The position numbers were made by a program, and so were the translations under genes. 64,000 nt of DNA from Salminus brasiliensis (taxonomy: Eukaryota > Chordata > Actinopteri > Characiformes > Bryconidae): contig NC_132894.1 of NCBI RefSeq assembly GCF_030463535.1, positions 11,799,933-11,863,932 on the forward strand. Direction: 5' to 3'. This document shows positions 1 to 20,600 of the stretch, one piece after another (within the stretch, counting starts at the first letter, position 1; each line of letters begins with the position of its first letter). Under the pieces are notes generated by a model. It saw only the letters and a list, made by a program, of their open reading frames with translations. It searched no databases and was not told the origin of the DNA.

Positions 1-3000
1 GACACCACTTGTGATGAGTCGTTGCAGCTCTGTAAGTTCACTAGGTAGCTTTGAGTCCCCTTCAATTGCTAGTTCCATACAAAGTGATCCTTGTAGTGAA
101 ATGATTAGCGGAACTGTGAGTCCGAGTGATCTCCCTGACAGCCCTGGGCAAACCATGCCTCCAAGTCGTAGTAAAACCCCATGCTGTGCTGAATCTGCTG
201 GACCAGAGCAACAGAATCTTGGTGGTGTTGCAGGCCAGTGGGAAAACAGCCTGCGGAAGTTCATGGAAATCGCTGACTTTAAGGAAAGATTCAACTTGCC
301 TCCAGACTTAGACACGATGATCTATTTCACTGTTGAAAAACCAATTGAAAATTTTTCCTGTGCCTCTAGTCTGAGTGCCCTTCCTCTCCATGAGCACTAC
401 GTTCAAAAAGATGTGGAGCTCAAGCTTACTCCCTTGCTAAATCAACAAGACAATGACCCAGAATATGATGGGCAGGGTGATGCTGCTGATGATCCATCAT
501 GTATGGATCAGGATCAGTACAGTGAGGGCAACTCGGATGATGACATTGAAATTCTCAAAGAGTGCATCAATTCAGCCATGCCCTCCAGGTTTAAGAAAGT
601 TAGACCCACTTTGATGTCTACCCTAAACACCCAGGCTCGACGATCTGTGCAGCTACCAGTATACATGGTGCTTCAGAATAGTAACAATCAGATATGCTCT
701 GGCCGAAAGGTTGGAATGTGTGTGAAAGATGTTCATCATGATGATTCCTCCTACACTGATTCTGCTGAAGGTACTCCAATGTATTTTTCAAGTACCACTT
801 CTTTAAGTGATGAAACTCTTCAATACCCAGTTAAGATGAAAGGGTCAAAAGACTGGCGGTCCAGAAACAAAGAGACGCAGGAACTTATTGATATAGAGGC
901 GAGGAGAATCGAAGAACTACGTCTCTTCTCTCGCTTCCATAAATCAACTAAAATGGGGTGTAATTCTGACATAGTAACAAACCAAACGAACAAAACAATG
1001 AAACAAATGATTCCTACTCAGAGGCTTCTTGTACAAAGTAAGGAGATGGCAGCAAAGATGACTCAGCAAAGAGTGCAAAGCCAGTCACCAGTCCGACAAA
1101 TACAGAAGCAAGGGCAGAGTCTGTCACAAAGTATGCCACACTTAGATTTTCCGGTCAGAAAGCAAGGCACAGATTTGTATCAAAATCAGAAGACATACTC
1201 CAGAAACACACAGGATAAGGCAGCTTTGCAGAAATTGCGCCACCCAACACCCATAGAGGATGCCAACTACTGCTTATACGAGAATGAATTAGATAAAGAC
1301 GATGAAATGATGGCAAGGGTAAGGACTAGGCAGAAACAGCTTAGTGATTCAAGCAAGAATAACCTAGGTCTCCACTATGCTAACTCAAAAGGTCGCATGG
1401 ACAATTTTCACAGGAATGGGTTTCACAGAATCAAACAAAATCTGATTATGGAAGAAGCGCCCCCATGTTACTCTCTCAGCTCATCTCTCAGTTCTTTGAG
1501 TGATGCTGATTTTGAGGAACACCAGGGGAAAGCTCAGCGTGTATGGTTGAGAAACAAGCATAACTTGATGTCCAATCCAGGTCAATGCCTCCCAAAAGCC
1601 CAGCATGCTCAAAGTCAGTTTGAAGATAACAGCTCACCAAGTTCAGTCAGCATGGACTCTGAGGATGATCTTTTATTAAAATGCATAACATCTGCTATGC
1701 CAAAGCAAAAGAAAAAACAAGCCAACAGAAAAAGGAAAGGAGAGAAAAAACACAAACAGAAGACAACTCTTCAGAAGGAATCTGAAGACTGGGGTCCTGA
1801 AAACGATCTGGGCAGCGACGATATGGCATCTGATAAAGATTCTGATCTCAACAGTGTTGAATGGAGAGCCATACAAGAGGGAGCAAATACGATAATCACA
1901 AAGTTGCAAGCTTCAAAGTCCCAGGAACCCTCCTCAGAGTCAGAGTCTGTCCTTTCATTTATATCTGGATCAAGCTTTACCCCAAAACCTGACATCAATG
2001 ACAAGAAGGTAATCAAAGATAACAAAAAGGCTAACAAGCCACTTGATTTTGCTCCACGTAAACCAGTTCCCAATTTGCCTGTAGTTTTCAGAGGCAGAAC
2101 TGTTATATACATGCCCAAGAAAGAGACAACACTTTCACAAAGACCACCAACTAAGAAAGTGACTCCAAAAGATGCTCCAAAAAATCCAAACCTAGCCCAG
2201 CACCGGTCCAGAAGTCTTCACAGACTGGGGCGCCCCAATGATTCCACTCAGCTGTCATTGCCCAAGAGAAGCTCAACTCCTCCTGCTAGGATCCCAAAGA
2301 GCTCATCATCAGGATCGTCTCAAAGTTCAACCCCTTGCAGGCAACCTTACAAAAAAGTAACATCCCCTACCCAAACAGTCAAGCAAAGTCAGAAAGCGGT
2401 AGCCTCAGCGCCAAGCAGTCCACCTGACAAGAAAGGAAGCTTCTCCACATCAAGTCAAAACCAAAAATCTCCTGCTGACAACAAAACACAGAAGTCCCCG
2501 GTCAGAATACCATTCATGCAGAATCCATCAAGGCAGTCAAGAGCAATTTCACCATTAGTGACCAACCAGCCCACTGGAACCAACAGGCAAAACACTCAAA
2601 TACCAGGGAAGAGAATCCTACCAGCCAGTAGACTGGATTTAGTTCGCATGACATCTGCTCATTCGTGCAGTGGTGAAACAGATCGTAATGGCTTCCTTCG
2701 ACAACTGACTTTCATTAAAGAGTCAGCAAATGTCTCAAGACAAGCTGTTCCTTGTTCTCGCTCAGTTCCTACATCCAAGCATGGATCACCTCGACGAGCA
2801 CGTCCAGGGGCCCCAGCAGTTTTCCTCTGTTCCTCTCGCTGCCAGGAGCTGAAGCCGACGGCACAAGGTCCAAGAAGAGTGCAGGGGCTTCAAGGGCCAA
2901 GAAATGGACAGGAACAAGGCATCCTCAAGCAGAACATGACTCTTTCGAGAGCTAATTCCACTGACAGGGATCTCACAGTGAAACGTCCAGCCAGAAGAAC

Positions 3001-3790
3001 AAGTTCCGAAAGCCCCTGCAGGGTGCCTCAGAGGAACGTCCCTGAGCCAAAGCCGAGGGAGAAGAAGGAAGATACGTTCAAAAGATATTCCTCCTCCCCC
3101 AGTATAAACGTCTTAAGCCGTGTCACCAGCCGCTCCTCGCTGCGCTCCTCTTCTTCAGACTCGAGTGGACGAGCTAAGAGCGAAAAGGACATGAAACAGA
3201 CACAGAACAGAACTGGATCACGAAACAGTAACAACAGAGTCACCTGGAGGAGGATTCGTGATGAGGATGTTCCCCAGATCTTAAAGAGCACTCTTCCACC
3301 TACCGCACTGCCTCTGGTGCCTTCCCCTGAAGGGCACAAACCAGTGCCTCCTCCACTGCCAGGGAAACTGCCGACGATTACGTTAATCTCACGTAAAACA
3401 AGTGATGCAACAGTTCAAACCGAAGACTTCTCAGCCAATAAAACCAATTCAAGCACCTCCCCTACAATTGACAATGGTGCAGTGATTTCAGAGGAGGCAG
3501 CAAAGATGGCTCTTCTCAGAAAAATCAGCCTGACCTCTGGGAATAACCTACAGGATGGAGATTCTGATGGATCCCTCAAAACGTACAGCACAGCTTCCAC
3601 CTCAACGTTTCAGTCTGTGGAGAGCAGCCATAGTGGAGGCATAGGTCACTTCCGTCAGAGTTCTCCCAGCAAGGCTGTCAGAGTTACTCCGTTCAATTAT
3701 GTCCCTAGCCCAATGGCGTGTTGCTCTCAAGAAACACGGAGTCAAGCACCAACAATACCTGAGAAGTCAGGGGAAAAACTTGAGGCCTAG
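1..3790 (+). CDS. apc2: Adenomatous polyposis coli protein 2, C-terminal part (last exon, 5' end cut by window)
   Basis: The frame is open from base 2 to a TAG at 3788-3790, giving about 1262 residues of an APC-family protein, a scaffold of the beta-catenin destruction complex that also binds microtubules. What shows it: an APC 20-residue repeat core TPLVMSRCSSVSSL at the very start, followed by SDLPDSPGQTMPPSRSKTP. Two further 20-residue-like repeats lie near 770-830 (EGTPMYFSSTTSLSD) and 1450-1510 (EEAPPCYSLSSSLSSLSD). Two axin-binding SAMP motifs occur, CINSAMP at about 572-583 and CITSAMP at about 1691-1702. A Ser/Arg/Pro-rich basic region ends with SRLDLVRMTSAHS and FLRQLTFIKES near 2630-2730. 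The segment with SSSDSSGRAKSEKD, TWRRIRDED and RVTPFNYVPSPM matches the APC C-terminus. The protein ends EKLEA, without the VTSV PDZ ligand of APC. The armadillo repeats must lie upstream. I call apc2 rather than apc because C19orf25 and reep6 are neighbours. Confidence 0.93.
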   Translation, partial: TPLVMSRCSSVSSLGSFESPSIASSIQSDPCSEMISGTVSPSDLPDSPGQTMPPSRSKTPCCAESAGPEQQNLGGVAGQWENSLRKFMEIADFKERFNLPPDLDTMIYFTVEKPIENFSCASSLSALPLHEHYVQKDVELKLTPLLNQQDNDPEYDGQGDAADDPSCMDQDQYSEGNSDDDIEILKECINSAMPSRFKKVRPTLMSTLNTQARRSVQLPVYMVLQNSNNQICSGRKVGMCVKDVHHDDSSYTDSAEGTPMYFSSTTSLSDETLQYPVKMKGSKDWRSRNKETQELIDIEARRIEELRLFSRFHKSTKMGCNSDIVTNQTNKTMKQMIPTQRLLVQSKEMAAKMTQQRVQSQSPVRQIQKQGQSLSQSMPHLDFPVRKQGTDLYQNQKTYSRNTQDKAALQKLRHPTPIEDANYCLYENELDKDDEMMARVRTRQKQLSDSSKNNLGLHYANSKGRMDNFHRNGFHRIKQNLIMEEAPPCYSLSSSLSSLSDADFEEHQGKAQRVWLRNKHNLMSNPGQCLPKAQHAQSQFEDNSSPSSVSMDSEDDLLLKCITSAMPKQKKKQANRKRKGEKKHKQKTTLQKESEDWGPENDLGSDDMASDKDSDLNSVEWRAIQEGANTIITKLQASKSQEPSSESESVLSFISGSSFTPKPDINDKKVIKDNKKANKPLDFAPRKPVPNLPVVFRGRTVIYMPKKETTLSQRPPTKKVTPKDAPKNPNLAQHRSRSLHRLGRPNDSTQLSLPKRSSTPPARIPKSSSSGSSQSSTPCRQPYKKVTSPTQTVKQSQKAVASAPSSPPDKKGSFSTSSQNQKSPADNKTQKSPVRIPFMQNPSRQSRAISPLVTNQPTGTNRQNTQIPGKRILPASRLDLVRMTSAHSCSGETDRNGFLRQLTFIKESANVSRQAVPCSRSVPTSKHGSPRRARPGAPAVFLCSSRCQELKPTAQGPRRVQGLQGPRNGQEQGILKQNMTLSRANSTDRDLTVKRPARRTSSESPCRVPQRNVPEPKPREKKEDTFKRYSSSPSINVLSRVTSRSSLRSSSSDSSGRAKSEKDMKQTQNRTGSRNSNNRVTWRRIRDEDVPQILKSTLPPTALPLVPSPEGHKPVPPPLPGKLPTITLISRKTSDATVQTEDFSANKTNSSTSPTIDNGAVISEEAAKMALLRKISLTSGNNLQDGDSDGSLKTYSTASTSTFQSVESSHSGGIGHFRQSSPSKAVRVTPFNYVPSPMACCSQETRSQAPTIPEKSGEKLEA

Positions 3791-4930
3791 TACCTAAAAT
3801 GGGCCACTGTTCAAGCTTGACTTCTGTGTTCCTGATACCGTAAAAGCTCAGGTGGTTTAGTGAGCAACATCAATCTCTTTACCTCGGATACTCAGTTTCG
3901 TGCTTGCTAGTTGCATCGCAGTTTATTTATCTGACAAACACTGTCTCCATTGGCTTTGTATTTCTATCACTGGAAGTTGGATATAGACAAATAGGCATGA
4001 ACTGTAGTATCTCATTGGATTCAAGCTATTGTATGGACCTTGCTGTCCCTTTTTTTATATTTTTGTACAGTTACATACATGAACCATTGCTTGTTTTGTT
4101 TCGGACACTTGATCATCTGGGAAAAGGAGTCAGAGTAAGAGTTAAACACAGTGTTCTATATGAACATGTGTATGGACAACGGCATACAGCTCTGTATTCA
4201 TGAAAAAACAATATGCAAATCACCCAAGACCAGAGACTCGTTCACTGGACATACTGAAAGACCATGTGCCACCTTGAACCTGAAAAGACTGTTACAGTGC
4301 AAAAGAGAAAAAACACACAGACACACACACACACACACACACACACACAACCATTTATGCATTCTGCATAATAGTATTTCTAGTATGCCATCATGCCACA
4401 CTGACTACGAAAGCCCTTAGCCTTCACTTTTATTATTGCAGGTAAATACATTTGTGGTAGATCAGCCCAAGTCAGCACAGCAAGAACACAATGTAATCCT
4501 TGTTGGTATTTATGGATGTTGTATATATTTATTTGCAAAGACTCTCTAAATGCTTCCCAGTAAGCAAAAAGTACTCTTAGCACCGCTACTACTAGCATGC
4601 TCAGTATTCACCTCGTGTGCACACCTACGTGTTATCGATGTTGAATAATCTCGTCCCCTGCGGCATAAGTAATACAAATGGAGGAAGAACCATCTCTAAT
4701 CTTTTGACTTAAAAAAAGAGACGTACTTGTTAATTGTTTAGCAACTGTATGTAATACACTTAGATGGCTGTACATATTTCTGCTTATTGAATGCTTTGAT
4801 AATGTCATTTTGTGTACGATCAGGTATGGTTTAAGTCATTAGGAGCAGGAACAAGGAGTTTACTTCTGCAGATTATTGGAGAGGAGCTATGTAAGACCTC
4901 AATGATCAACTCAGCACTGAATATCTTTTA
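3791..4930 (+). other. apc2: apc2 3' UTR (probable)
   Basis: AT-rich non-coding sequence directly after the apc2 stop, without an open frame that resembles a protein. It carries a CA microsatellite. I found no convincing AATAAA before the transposon-like repeat that begins near 5018, so the 3' end of the transcript is not placed. Confidence 0.45.
4321..4349. repeat. (AC)n microsatellite
   Basis: An uninterrupted run of about 14 AC units in the apc2 3' region. It is preceded by an impure ACACAG stretch. Confidence 0.95.
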
Positions 4931-5017
4931 AAAATACACTTCAGCTGCAATTTAATCAGACCTACAGTGAGAAACCTCATCTCACCGCACCTGAAATTTA
5001 GAACCACAATACACTAT

Positions 5018-5476
5018 ATAGACACTATATTGTTAGGACACCTGCTCGCTCATTGCTTCGTCCAAAATCAAGGATATTTGAAACAGAGTTTATCCTGCTT
5101 TTGTTGGAGTATCTGTCTCTACTGTCCAGGATAGGTTTTCCACTAGATTTTGGAGCATTGCTGTGAAAATTTGACTGCATTCAGTGATGAGTATTAGTGA
5201 GGCCAATATGTTGGATGATCACCACCCCACCTCATCCATCAACTCCCCAACTTATCACAAAAGAATTTGATGGAGCACCAATCATCATTACAGAGAACAG
5301 AAAAGTATAATGACTGGCATTAGATGTGGTATCAGTAGGTCACATTTATCTGCTCCAGGGAGTCTTATTCTATTGGCAAATGGCAGTACTTCTCCTCAGG
5401 AATGAGCCAAGCTGTGTGTCCGGAATAGGCGCAACTTAAAGGAGGGGTGTCCACAAACATTTGGACATGTGTGTTT
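5018..5476 (-). mobile_element. Non-autonomous TIR element, family A, copy 1
   Basis: Reverse-strand copy of an element found at least eight times in this window. The right edge reads GTGTCCACAAACATTTGGAC, which is the reverse complement of the family's left end. The interior shares the block around TTTTGGAGCATTGCTGTGA and the block GATGATCACCACCCCACCT. No transposase frame is present. Edges are approximate. Confidence 0.7.
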
Positions 5477-6060
5477 CATAGCTGATTGACTGGCCCAGGC
5501 ATCCTAAGCCGCCTAAAGCTCCATGTAGCAGTTTGTGCGATTGCTTGGTCAAATATTTGTACCACAAGAGAAGGTTTCTAACAAGAAATGCACCATTTTT
5601 CTACTGACGTTGGAGAATATGGAGGGCAGCGGCTGATCAATAGACCGTGCACAGTGTTGTTCTGAGTGTAACAGTTAAACATACTGAAGTCTAAAGACAT
5701 GTTTTAAGTGGCGACGCTGCAAAATCTGTACTTAAAATACAACACCCTTTATATCTGACTAGCTGGAGAGGTGCAGAACACAGATCCATCAGTGAAATCG
5801 TCCAACTCGAACCATTACTCTTTCACTACTTATATAGAACACCTCAAGTACATACTTACTGGTATACTCGACAATTTCCATTAGAGATTAGTGTCCAGAT
5901 CACTGCATCAGCACCGTTCACTGAAATGTAAAGGGTTTTTTTCTTGCCGAATGCAAAACTCAGAATATGTTGGAGAGCAACAGTATTTCCTAGTGATGGC
6001 CAAGGGTTGATTTCCATAATAAATGTTCTCATCATGACTCCGTGTGGATTTCATTTGAAA

Positions 6061-6260
6061 ATTTATTTACATTTACAGCGTTTGTCTGACACTCTTATCC
6101 ATGGTGACTTACACTTGAGTCACCTTACACAGCCTGGTGGACACTGGGTTAAGAGACTTGCTCAGGGACTCTTATTGGTATAGTGTGGTGAGCTCACCTG
6201 GCCAGAAAATCAAACCTCAGCCTGCAACAGGGAAGGCTGTGTTATTACCTATTATGCTAC
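6061..6260 (+). repeat. Interspersed repeat ('CTCTTATCC...GTGACTTAC' type)
   Basis: It starts with TTTACATTTACAGCG and contains ACTCTTATCCATGGTGACTTAC-like sequence followed by a CTCAGGGACTCTTATTGGT block. The same order of blocks occurs at 42165-42305. This pattern is a common fish interspersed repeat. I cannot assign its class. Confidence 0.6.
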
Positions 6261-6927
6261 ACTAATGATTTGTTAATACATTAGATGCCTTTTCATAAGC
6301 CTTTATGATAAAGGCTTTTAATAAGCTGTTCTCTGAGCTATAGAATGAACACAGCAGCAGAAAGCATCAGGACTCGTAACTTCCTTTTTCATCCATTAGA
6401 ACAGAGTGCAAAAGTCATAGAAACCAGATTAGCTTGTATTAATGGCATCAAAAGTGGTTCTTTGAGAGGTCTTCAAATCTGGACCTTGAATCCAGTTTTC
6501 ATTCCTTGACTGTGATCCTTGGTAGGGTGTAACACCACATGGCCAATCAATTACATCAGCTGCTCCCTTAATTTCAAGTGATTACACAATCAGAGACTGG
6601 GAACGGCAGTCAAGGTCTAGATCTGAAGACCTGGTCTATCATCAAAAGTCAAATAAAGCCAGCGGATAACAAATGATGGACAACCATTCCACCACTGATC
6701 TTTCCAGCAAGTGTAAGAAATGCTGGCTGTAGTATTATAACAGGCACTGTAGCTTGATGGAGATATCCGGGTTAGCCTGCCTCCACATTCCAACAATCTG
6801 TTTTTGAATGATGCACAGTACAGTTTCATTTTCCAGCACAAAAGAAAACCCCAAAAGATAACTTAATGATTCTTCCCCCTCCTTAAACAATACCAAAGAT
6901 CTCAGGCTTCCAACAGGTGGCGGTCAG

Positions 6928-9740
<2,813 letters not shown>

Positions 9741-9754
9741 AAATACAAAAGACA

Positions 9755-9760
9755 TTTATT
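9755..9760 (-). terminator. reep6: Polyadenylation signal, reep6
   Basis: AATAAA on the minus strand, followed downstream by T-rich and TGTGTT sequence. It gives a 3' UTR of about 1.2 kb running from 10932 to roughly 9740. No other strong signal lies nearer the stop that I noticed. Confidence 0.5.
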
Positions 9761-10932
9761 GAAAATCTGTTATTTGTGGACTTTTTTTAAAGTAAGAAAA
9801 AAAAACCCCAAACATGACATTCTTTACAGATATAAAAATTAACTGCATAATACGCCGTAACGCCAAATGTTAGATGCTTTGTGCTCTGACAGTATCGTCT
9901 GTGCCTAGAAAGAGAGAACTCTTTGGCTCATTTGATGTACTAAGAAAATGTACACATCTCAAAATATACAGCTCACACTTAAAGATGACTACTTCCATAA
10001 TATTAAAGCACAGTTTGAGGAGTTAAATCAATACAGCTAAAACTCAAACGATATCTATTACTGTTAGCCAGAGACAGTTTAGCATGTAAAACTACAGTAT
10101 ATGATCACTATTTCAAGTAATACAGGATTAAAATGGAACACTGCTACACTGAAACGACACCAGTCTATCTGTATTTTGCAGAATGTATATTATATTACAC
10201 AGGCTGTTTACATCTGGCATTATGTGTTTTGTAATATGCATCCTGTGTTGTAGCTCCTGAGATTTCTGCATGAGAGAGTCACGACTAGTGGGGAAACATT
10301 GTGGCTAGTTTTACTTACTTACATATGTCATTCTGTCAAATTCATTTTCTTACAATGGCAGACTAAGGTCAGCCTGTGGGAAAGTGTGGTGTTTTTGTAT
10401 ACCTGGGTTAAATGTCCAATTCCAAAAGTGTTTTGAGTGATCTAACTGTAAACCCATCGCAATGTGTGTTTACGTATGGATTTTTAATGCAGTAAAATTA
10501 AATGCATGTTAACACAAGGTGTAAACAGCCCCTTTGCATATGCTAGTCATTACATTTTCTTGTGTCAACTGAAATCCTGGTGGTTTGAACTGCATCCATG
10601 AGACTTAGCAGAATTGGTCACCTGCATGGCTGTAAGACATAAAGCAAATGTGAGATGCTTTAATCAATATAAATATCTACTAAAATACAGAATACTGAGA
10701 AGCAATAATGTACTTAAGTGCTTACATTTCAGTCAACACTGGGTTCATTCTAAACACCAATGTACAGACATACAAATAGAGAGAGAAAAGAGTGAAAACA
10801 GAAAAATGTGAGAGGACTACAGTGGATTTGGAGCAAAGGTACCTCTCAAAATCTTTTCTACGCATGCAAAAAATGGCTCTAGACACGTTTCTAAGGAAGC
10901 ATATTTAATGGAATATGTTTATCCTGCAGAAT

Positions 10933-15907
<4,975 letters not shown>

Positions 15908-16267
15908 TGTAAACACTGTAGAAGCCCTCACTGTAAAAAGGACAAAGCATTAACTATGGACGCGGGCATGAGCAGTAAGCAAGCTGGCGCTCTGCAGTTT
16001 CGTTGACAGGCCAAGGCTCGATTCATCCCCCAATCGGCTTTGTGAATGGGGGGGAGGATCAAGCATCAGCCGCGCAGGACAGGCAGAGCAGCGACCAATC
16101 ACAGAGCAGTGCGCGTGTGCATCACTCCCTCAGAGCAATGACGAGCGTCAGGAGCCCAGGACATGACCACTAATCTGAGCAGGTAGTGGAAAGACACGGC
16201 CTTCAGGTTCAGAACATTTCTCATAAGATTCAGCCAAAACCAAACCCAAAACATGCTAGACTGGATC

Positions 16268-16345
16268 GGTTTAAGATAAGATAATCCTTTATTAATTCCA
16301 CAGTGAGAAAATTCTCAGTGTCACAGCAGAACATTAAACTACAAA
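16268..16345 (+). repeat. Interspersed repeat end ('GATAATCCTTTATTAATTCC')
   Basis: The segment GATAATCCTTTATTAATTCC, then CACAGTGAGAAAATTCTCAG, resembles the 3' end of a dispersed fish retroelement. No coding part is attached. The class is not certain. Confidence 0.5.
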
Positions 16346-17084
16346 AAAAAATTACTTAAGCACTCGAACAAAAGGAAAAAGTTAGTTGTGAGATTTTTGT
16401 CTAATATAAGGTCTAATTTCCAAGATCTTTCACAAGGTAAACTTTTGCAGGCAGGGATGGAAAGTTAACTGGACTGTTGGGGCCAGTGCCCTGGGGCCTC
16501 TGCCTAGAGGCCTAATGGGGCCCTAAACCACAAGACCTTAGGTTGACCAAATACTTGGGACAGTCCATTGCCAATATAAACATTGCAAATATGTAGAAAT
16601 GACTTAAATAAATACTAAAAAATATTTATAAATCTAAAAAATACTTAGGCCTCTTAAGTTTTATATGATCATCAATAGACGTTTCTAGCTATTCAATAGG
16701 GGCATGATAGTAGTGTCTTTATGGAGTTTGTGAGTTTGGAGTTTGAGGCAGAAGACAGGAAGGGGGCACCGTGGATACACTTTTTCAATGAATTTATTGA
16801 GACCCTCTTATACCTTGTATAACCACCCTGACTCTCTAATGTTTACTTTACATTTATGGAGCAGCAGGCTTTGATGGGCATAGCTTGTCACACTGGCTAC
16901 ATCTTGATTCTGTAAGCCTTGGCTTTCATTGAATCTTATCAAATCCTCCCCATCCAGAAAATTCCTGACAAAACCAAAGAAAGACACCAGCTCATTTAAT
17001 GATTCTTCTGAGATCAGGGCTCCCCATTGCTGCGGTAACAACCTCTACTTTTCTAGGATGACTTTACTCTAGATTGAAAATTAA

Positions 17085-17330
17085 TGCTGGGGTGAATTCC
17101 TTGCATTCAGCTAGGAGTGCATTAATGAGGTCAGGTAGGTTGGATTGTTAGTTCTGGATCCACAAAAACCACTCCAGCTCATCACTAAGATATTGGAGGG
17201 AGCTCCATCAACCCAGAGAACCCAGTTCCACCCGCCAATGTTGGGGGCTTTATACTACTCTAGCTGACGCTTGGTATTGGGCATGGAGACCTTTTGTTTT
17301 CTGTTAACAGTGCTTTTCTATGGAGATTAT
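17085..17330 (-). mobile_element. Family A TIR element, degenerate partial copy
   Basis: It shares with the other minus-strand copies the order 'AATGAGGTCAGG...', 'GATATTGGAGGGAGCTCCATC', and 'GTTGGGGGCTTTATACTACT...GGTATTGGGCATGG'. Both ends are missing or too diverged to see. Confidence 0.55.
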
Positions 17331-17660
17331 GAAAGCTATGTGTCTGCATTGGACGCACTGTAGCAGAATGTCTGAATACATTTTGAAATATAATGTATTT
17401 TGTTTATGAAATATATTTAGGGTCATTATGATTCTATGTCAGAGGGATTCTTTGTAGATGCTGTACGTGGGAAAACATGAATGATTCATGAAGTGCCCCT
17501 CAGGTTACGTCTACGAGGTTAACGTCAGACAGGTATTTTGAATGCCTTACCAACAAGCTGTTGCTTGCCTTTCACATAGAAATGAGGAACTGAAGAGACC
17601 ATGTCAGGCTGCGCTGAAACTCATTTCATTTTTTAACATAAATAGAAGAAAATATCCATA

Positions 17661-20600
17661 ATGAGAACTTACAAAGGCATTAAGTACATTTTATTTGTTT
17701 GCTGTTACATTTTCTGGGTAAGTGGCTTCACAGTGTCTATGGTATAGTTGTCGATGGGAATGCTTGCGGTCAGGCAAATATGAAAAGTATGCAGCAAGAC
17801 TTAATGTATCAACACTTTCTAGTTACATGATTCATGAAATGATATTATTTTTAATTCCAAAACACACAAAAATGGTATTTCTCTAGGTGGCCAGTGGAGT
17901 TCTGCTTGCTGTTGGCATCTATGCTAAACTTGCCAAAGAAAACGGTACTGACCTTGTTCTCTCATTGCATCAACTACTTTTCTCAAGCTGCCTTTGCTGT
18001 TGTTCATGTACATGTTCAGCACTGTTGTGATGTTGCAGATGTGGTGGACACACTGACCACTGACCCAGCTCTTTTGCTGCTCACCGTGGGCTCGCTCATG
18101 TTCGTTATAACATTCCTGGGCTGTTTTGGAGCGCTGCGTGATTCTGCCATACTACTGAAAATGGTAATTTGGCTATATTGTATACTTAATCAAGTTGTAT
18201 TGCTAAATCTGATTAGCTATAACATTAAAACCTCTGTCAAGGGGTGGAATACACATATTAGGCAGCAAGTGAACAGTTGATGTGTCGAAGCAGGAACATT
18301 GGGCAAGCGTAAAGATCTGAGGCACTTTGACAAGAGCCAAGCTGTGATGGCTAGAGGACTGGGTTAGAACATCTCTGAAACCTCAGGCAGGTCTTGTGAA
18401 GAACAACTGGTGAACCAGCGACAAGGTCATGGGCGCACAAGGTTCACAGATGCAATCCATGAAGGCCCCATGTTGCAACTTACAGGTCTTAAAGAATCTG
18501 CGGATAACGTCTTGGTGCCAGATACCACAGGAGGCCTCGAACCAGAGCTATTTTGGCAGCACAAAGGGGGCCAGCATAGTCATTCAGACCGGGAACCGAT
18601 CCCTAGTGTCCCATATGGTGTGGTAGTGGTGTTACCTGTTGCTCCACACCACAGTCTTAGATTTTCACACAAAATGTAATATACAACAGGGGGAATATGA
18701 AGAAGCACAAAACACAGTTGATTTAAATCAGTGTTTGATTCATTGAACTAAACCACCCATGTGAAAAAGTAAGTATCCCATAAATCTAAGAACTGGTTCT
18801 GCCACCTTTAGCAGCAGCAACAACAACTGCAACCAAACACTTCCTATAACCTATATTCCTATAGAGATCTTGCCTCGACATTAAAACCACCGGCTTAAAA
18901 TTTGTGTCACCAAAACCGCGCTGACATTTTAACATTTTGACTCTACATTGACTCTGAAGTAATACTGTGGTAACTGGCATCAACTGGCACTGTTAGCAGT
19001 CGAGCGGGCACAGCATCAGCGCCTACGGCTTTCCTTGTCTTTCCTTGGAGCACCTTAGTGTGTACTGGCCCCTACATACCAGGAACCCTCCACAAAACAT
19101 GTCATTTTGGAGAAGCTCTGATCCAGTCATCTAGCTGTCAAAATAACTCAGATTCTTATGTTTGTCCATGTTTCCTGCTTCCAACAAATCATCTTAAAGA
19201 ACTGTGTGTAGAAGAGTGTTTATTCTTATTCTGTATGTTTATGCTCCCCCCTCCCCCAGTTTCTGGGCATTTTACTGGTCATTGTCCTGCTGCAAATTGC
19301 AGCTGCTGTTCTGGGCTTTCTCTTCTCAGACATGGTAGATATGAATCATCTACTGTTTATTCTAAATTTAACTAAATCATCATTTTATTATTAATCATGT
19401 GATAAAATGTAAATCATATATAAATAAGTTACAATTGTAAATACTCTAAAATTAAGGGTTCCTCAGCAATTCCTGGCATAGACATATAGCTGTAGAACCT
19501 TTGTATCTTATTTTTAAGCATTCATATACAACCCAGGTTTTAGATAGAACTGAACAGCTAATGAAGAAAGCCATCGTTCTGTATCGAGAGGACATGGACT
19601 TAGAGAATGTGATCGACTTTGTGCAGAAAAAGGTAAATCGATTTTTTTCTCTTATTCACAATTTAAACAAGGCCTGTATATGTGTAAAATACAGCAAACA
19701 GAAGTAAATCCAGAAGAAAATACAGAAGTAGTGGAGATGAAATAACAGTACATGCACCAAATTGCTCCTCTTATTCTAATATTGCTGGCGAATCTTTCAC
19801 GTTTTTGTTCTGCTGCAGTTCCTGTGCTGTGGAGTGGATGGTTACTCAGACTGGTCTCAGAATGTCTATTTTAACTGCTCTGAGAAAAACCCCAGTCTGG
19901 AGGCCTGTGGTGTGCCTTTCTCCTGCTGCGTACGTCAACCAAATGAGGTCAGACTCAAGACCAGTATTAAATTTTAATAAGTACAGTATATCATGTCTTA
20001 AGCAAAAGAATCAGAGCCATATAATGCAATCCATATTTTAAAGCAGGTAGCATTTCTTAATCTACAACATAAAACAAAGTTAATATAGATAAAGCAAATA
20101 AAGAAGTACAACTCTCTTCGAAAAGATAATAACCTATAATTATATTCGTCGCATCTGATAGTCCATCAATTTAATTATTCATCCTATAGACTAAAAGGGT
20201 TCTATATAGTACTGCCACATAACAATAGTGGATCCCTTTTTATTGTTAGAGCTATTTGTTTAGTTTTCGAAGATCTATTTATCACAGCAAAGATCTATTT
20301 GGGTCATCAAATGGCTCAATTAATGGCTCAACAAATGGCTCAATTTGATGCTATTTGAGCATCAAATGGCTCAATTAAGTTGGCATGGTTGTACATAGAA
20401 AATTCCTGTATTTTAAGTATTTTTGTATTTTACCTTCTAAAGGTCTGAGCAACCGTCACCAGATGTAAAGGTTACACTGTGTGTCCAAAGTTTGTGGACA
20501 CCCCTTCTAATGAATGCATTCAGCTAATTTAAGTTGTACCTGTTGTATTTTAAGGAATGCGCTGTATGTTGTTAACCCTTTTAAGAACTGCTATAAATGT

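Larger units (their letters stand above)
15908..17660. other. Intergenic region between reep6 and the tetraspanin gene
   Basis: These are divergent gene starts. The reep6 promoter should lie at about 15910-16150, which is GC-richer than its surroundings (GACGCGGGCATGAGC, CGCGCAGGACAGG). The rest holds dispersed repeats (separate entries at 16268 and 17085). The 16808-17041 minus-strand open frame is unrecognised and probably chance. Confidence 0.55.

Noticed and set aside
1771-2118. 115-aa antisense open frame inside apc2
   Set aside because: It is opposite a strong coding exon in a low-complexity region. The composition is the mirror of Ser/Lys-rich codons and no start or splice context supports it.
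3028-3339. 103-aa antisense frame in apc2
   Set aside because: It lies opposite the conserved APC C-terminal coding segment, with no independent evidence.
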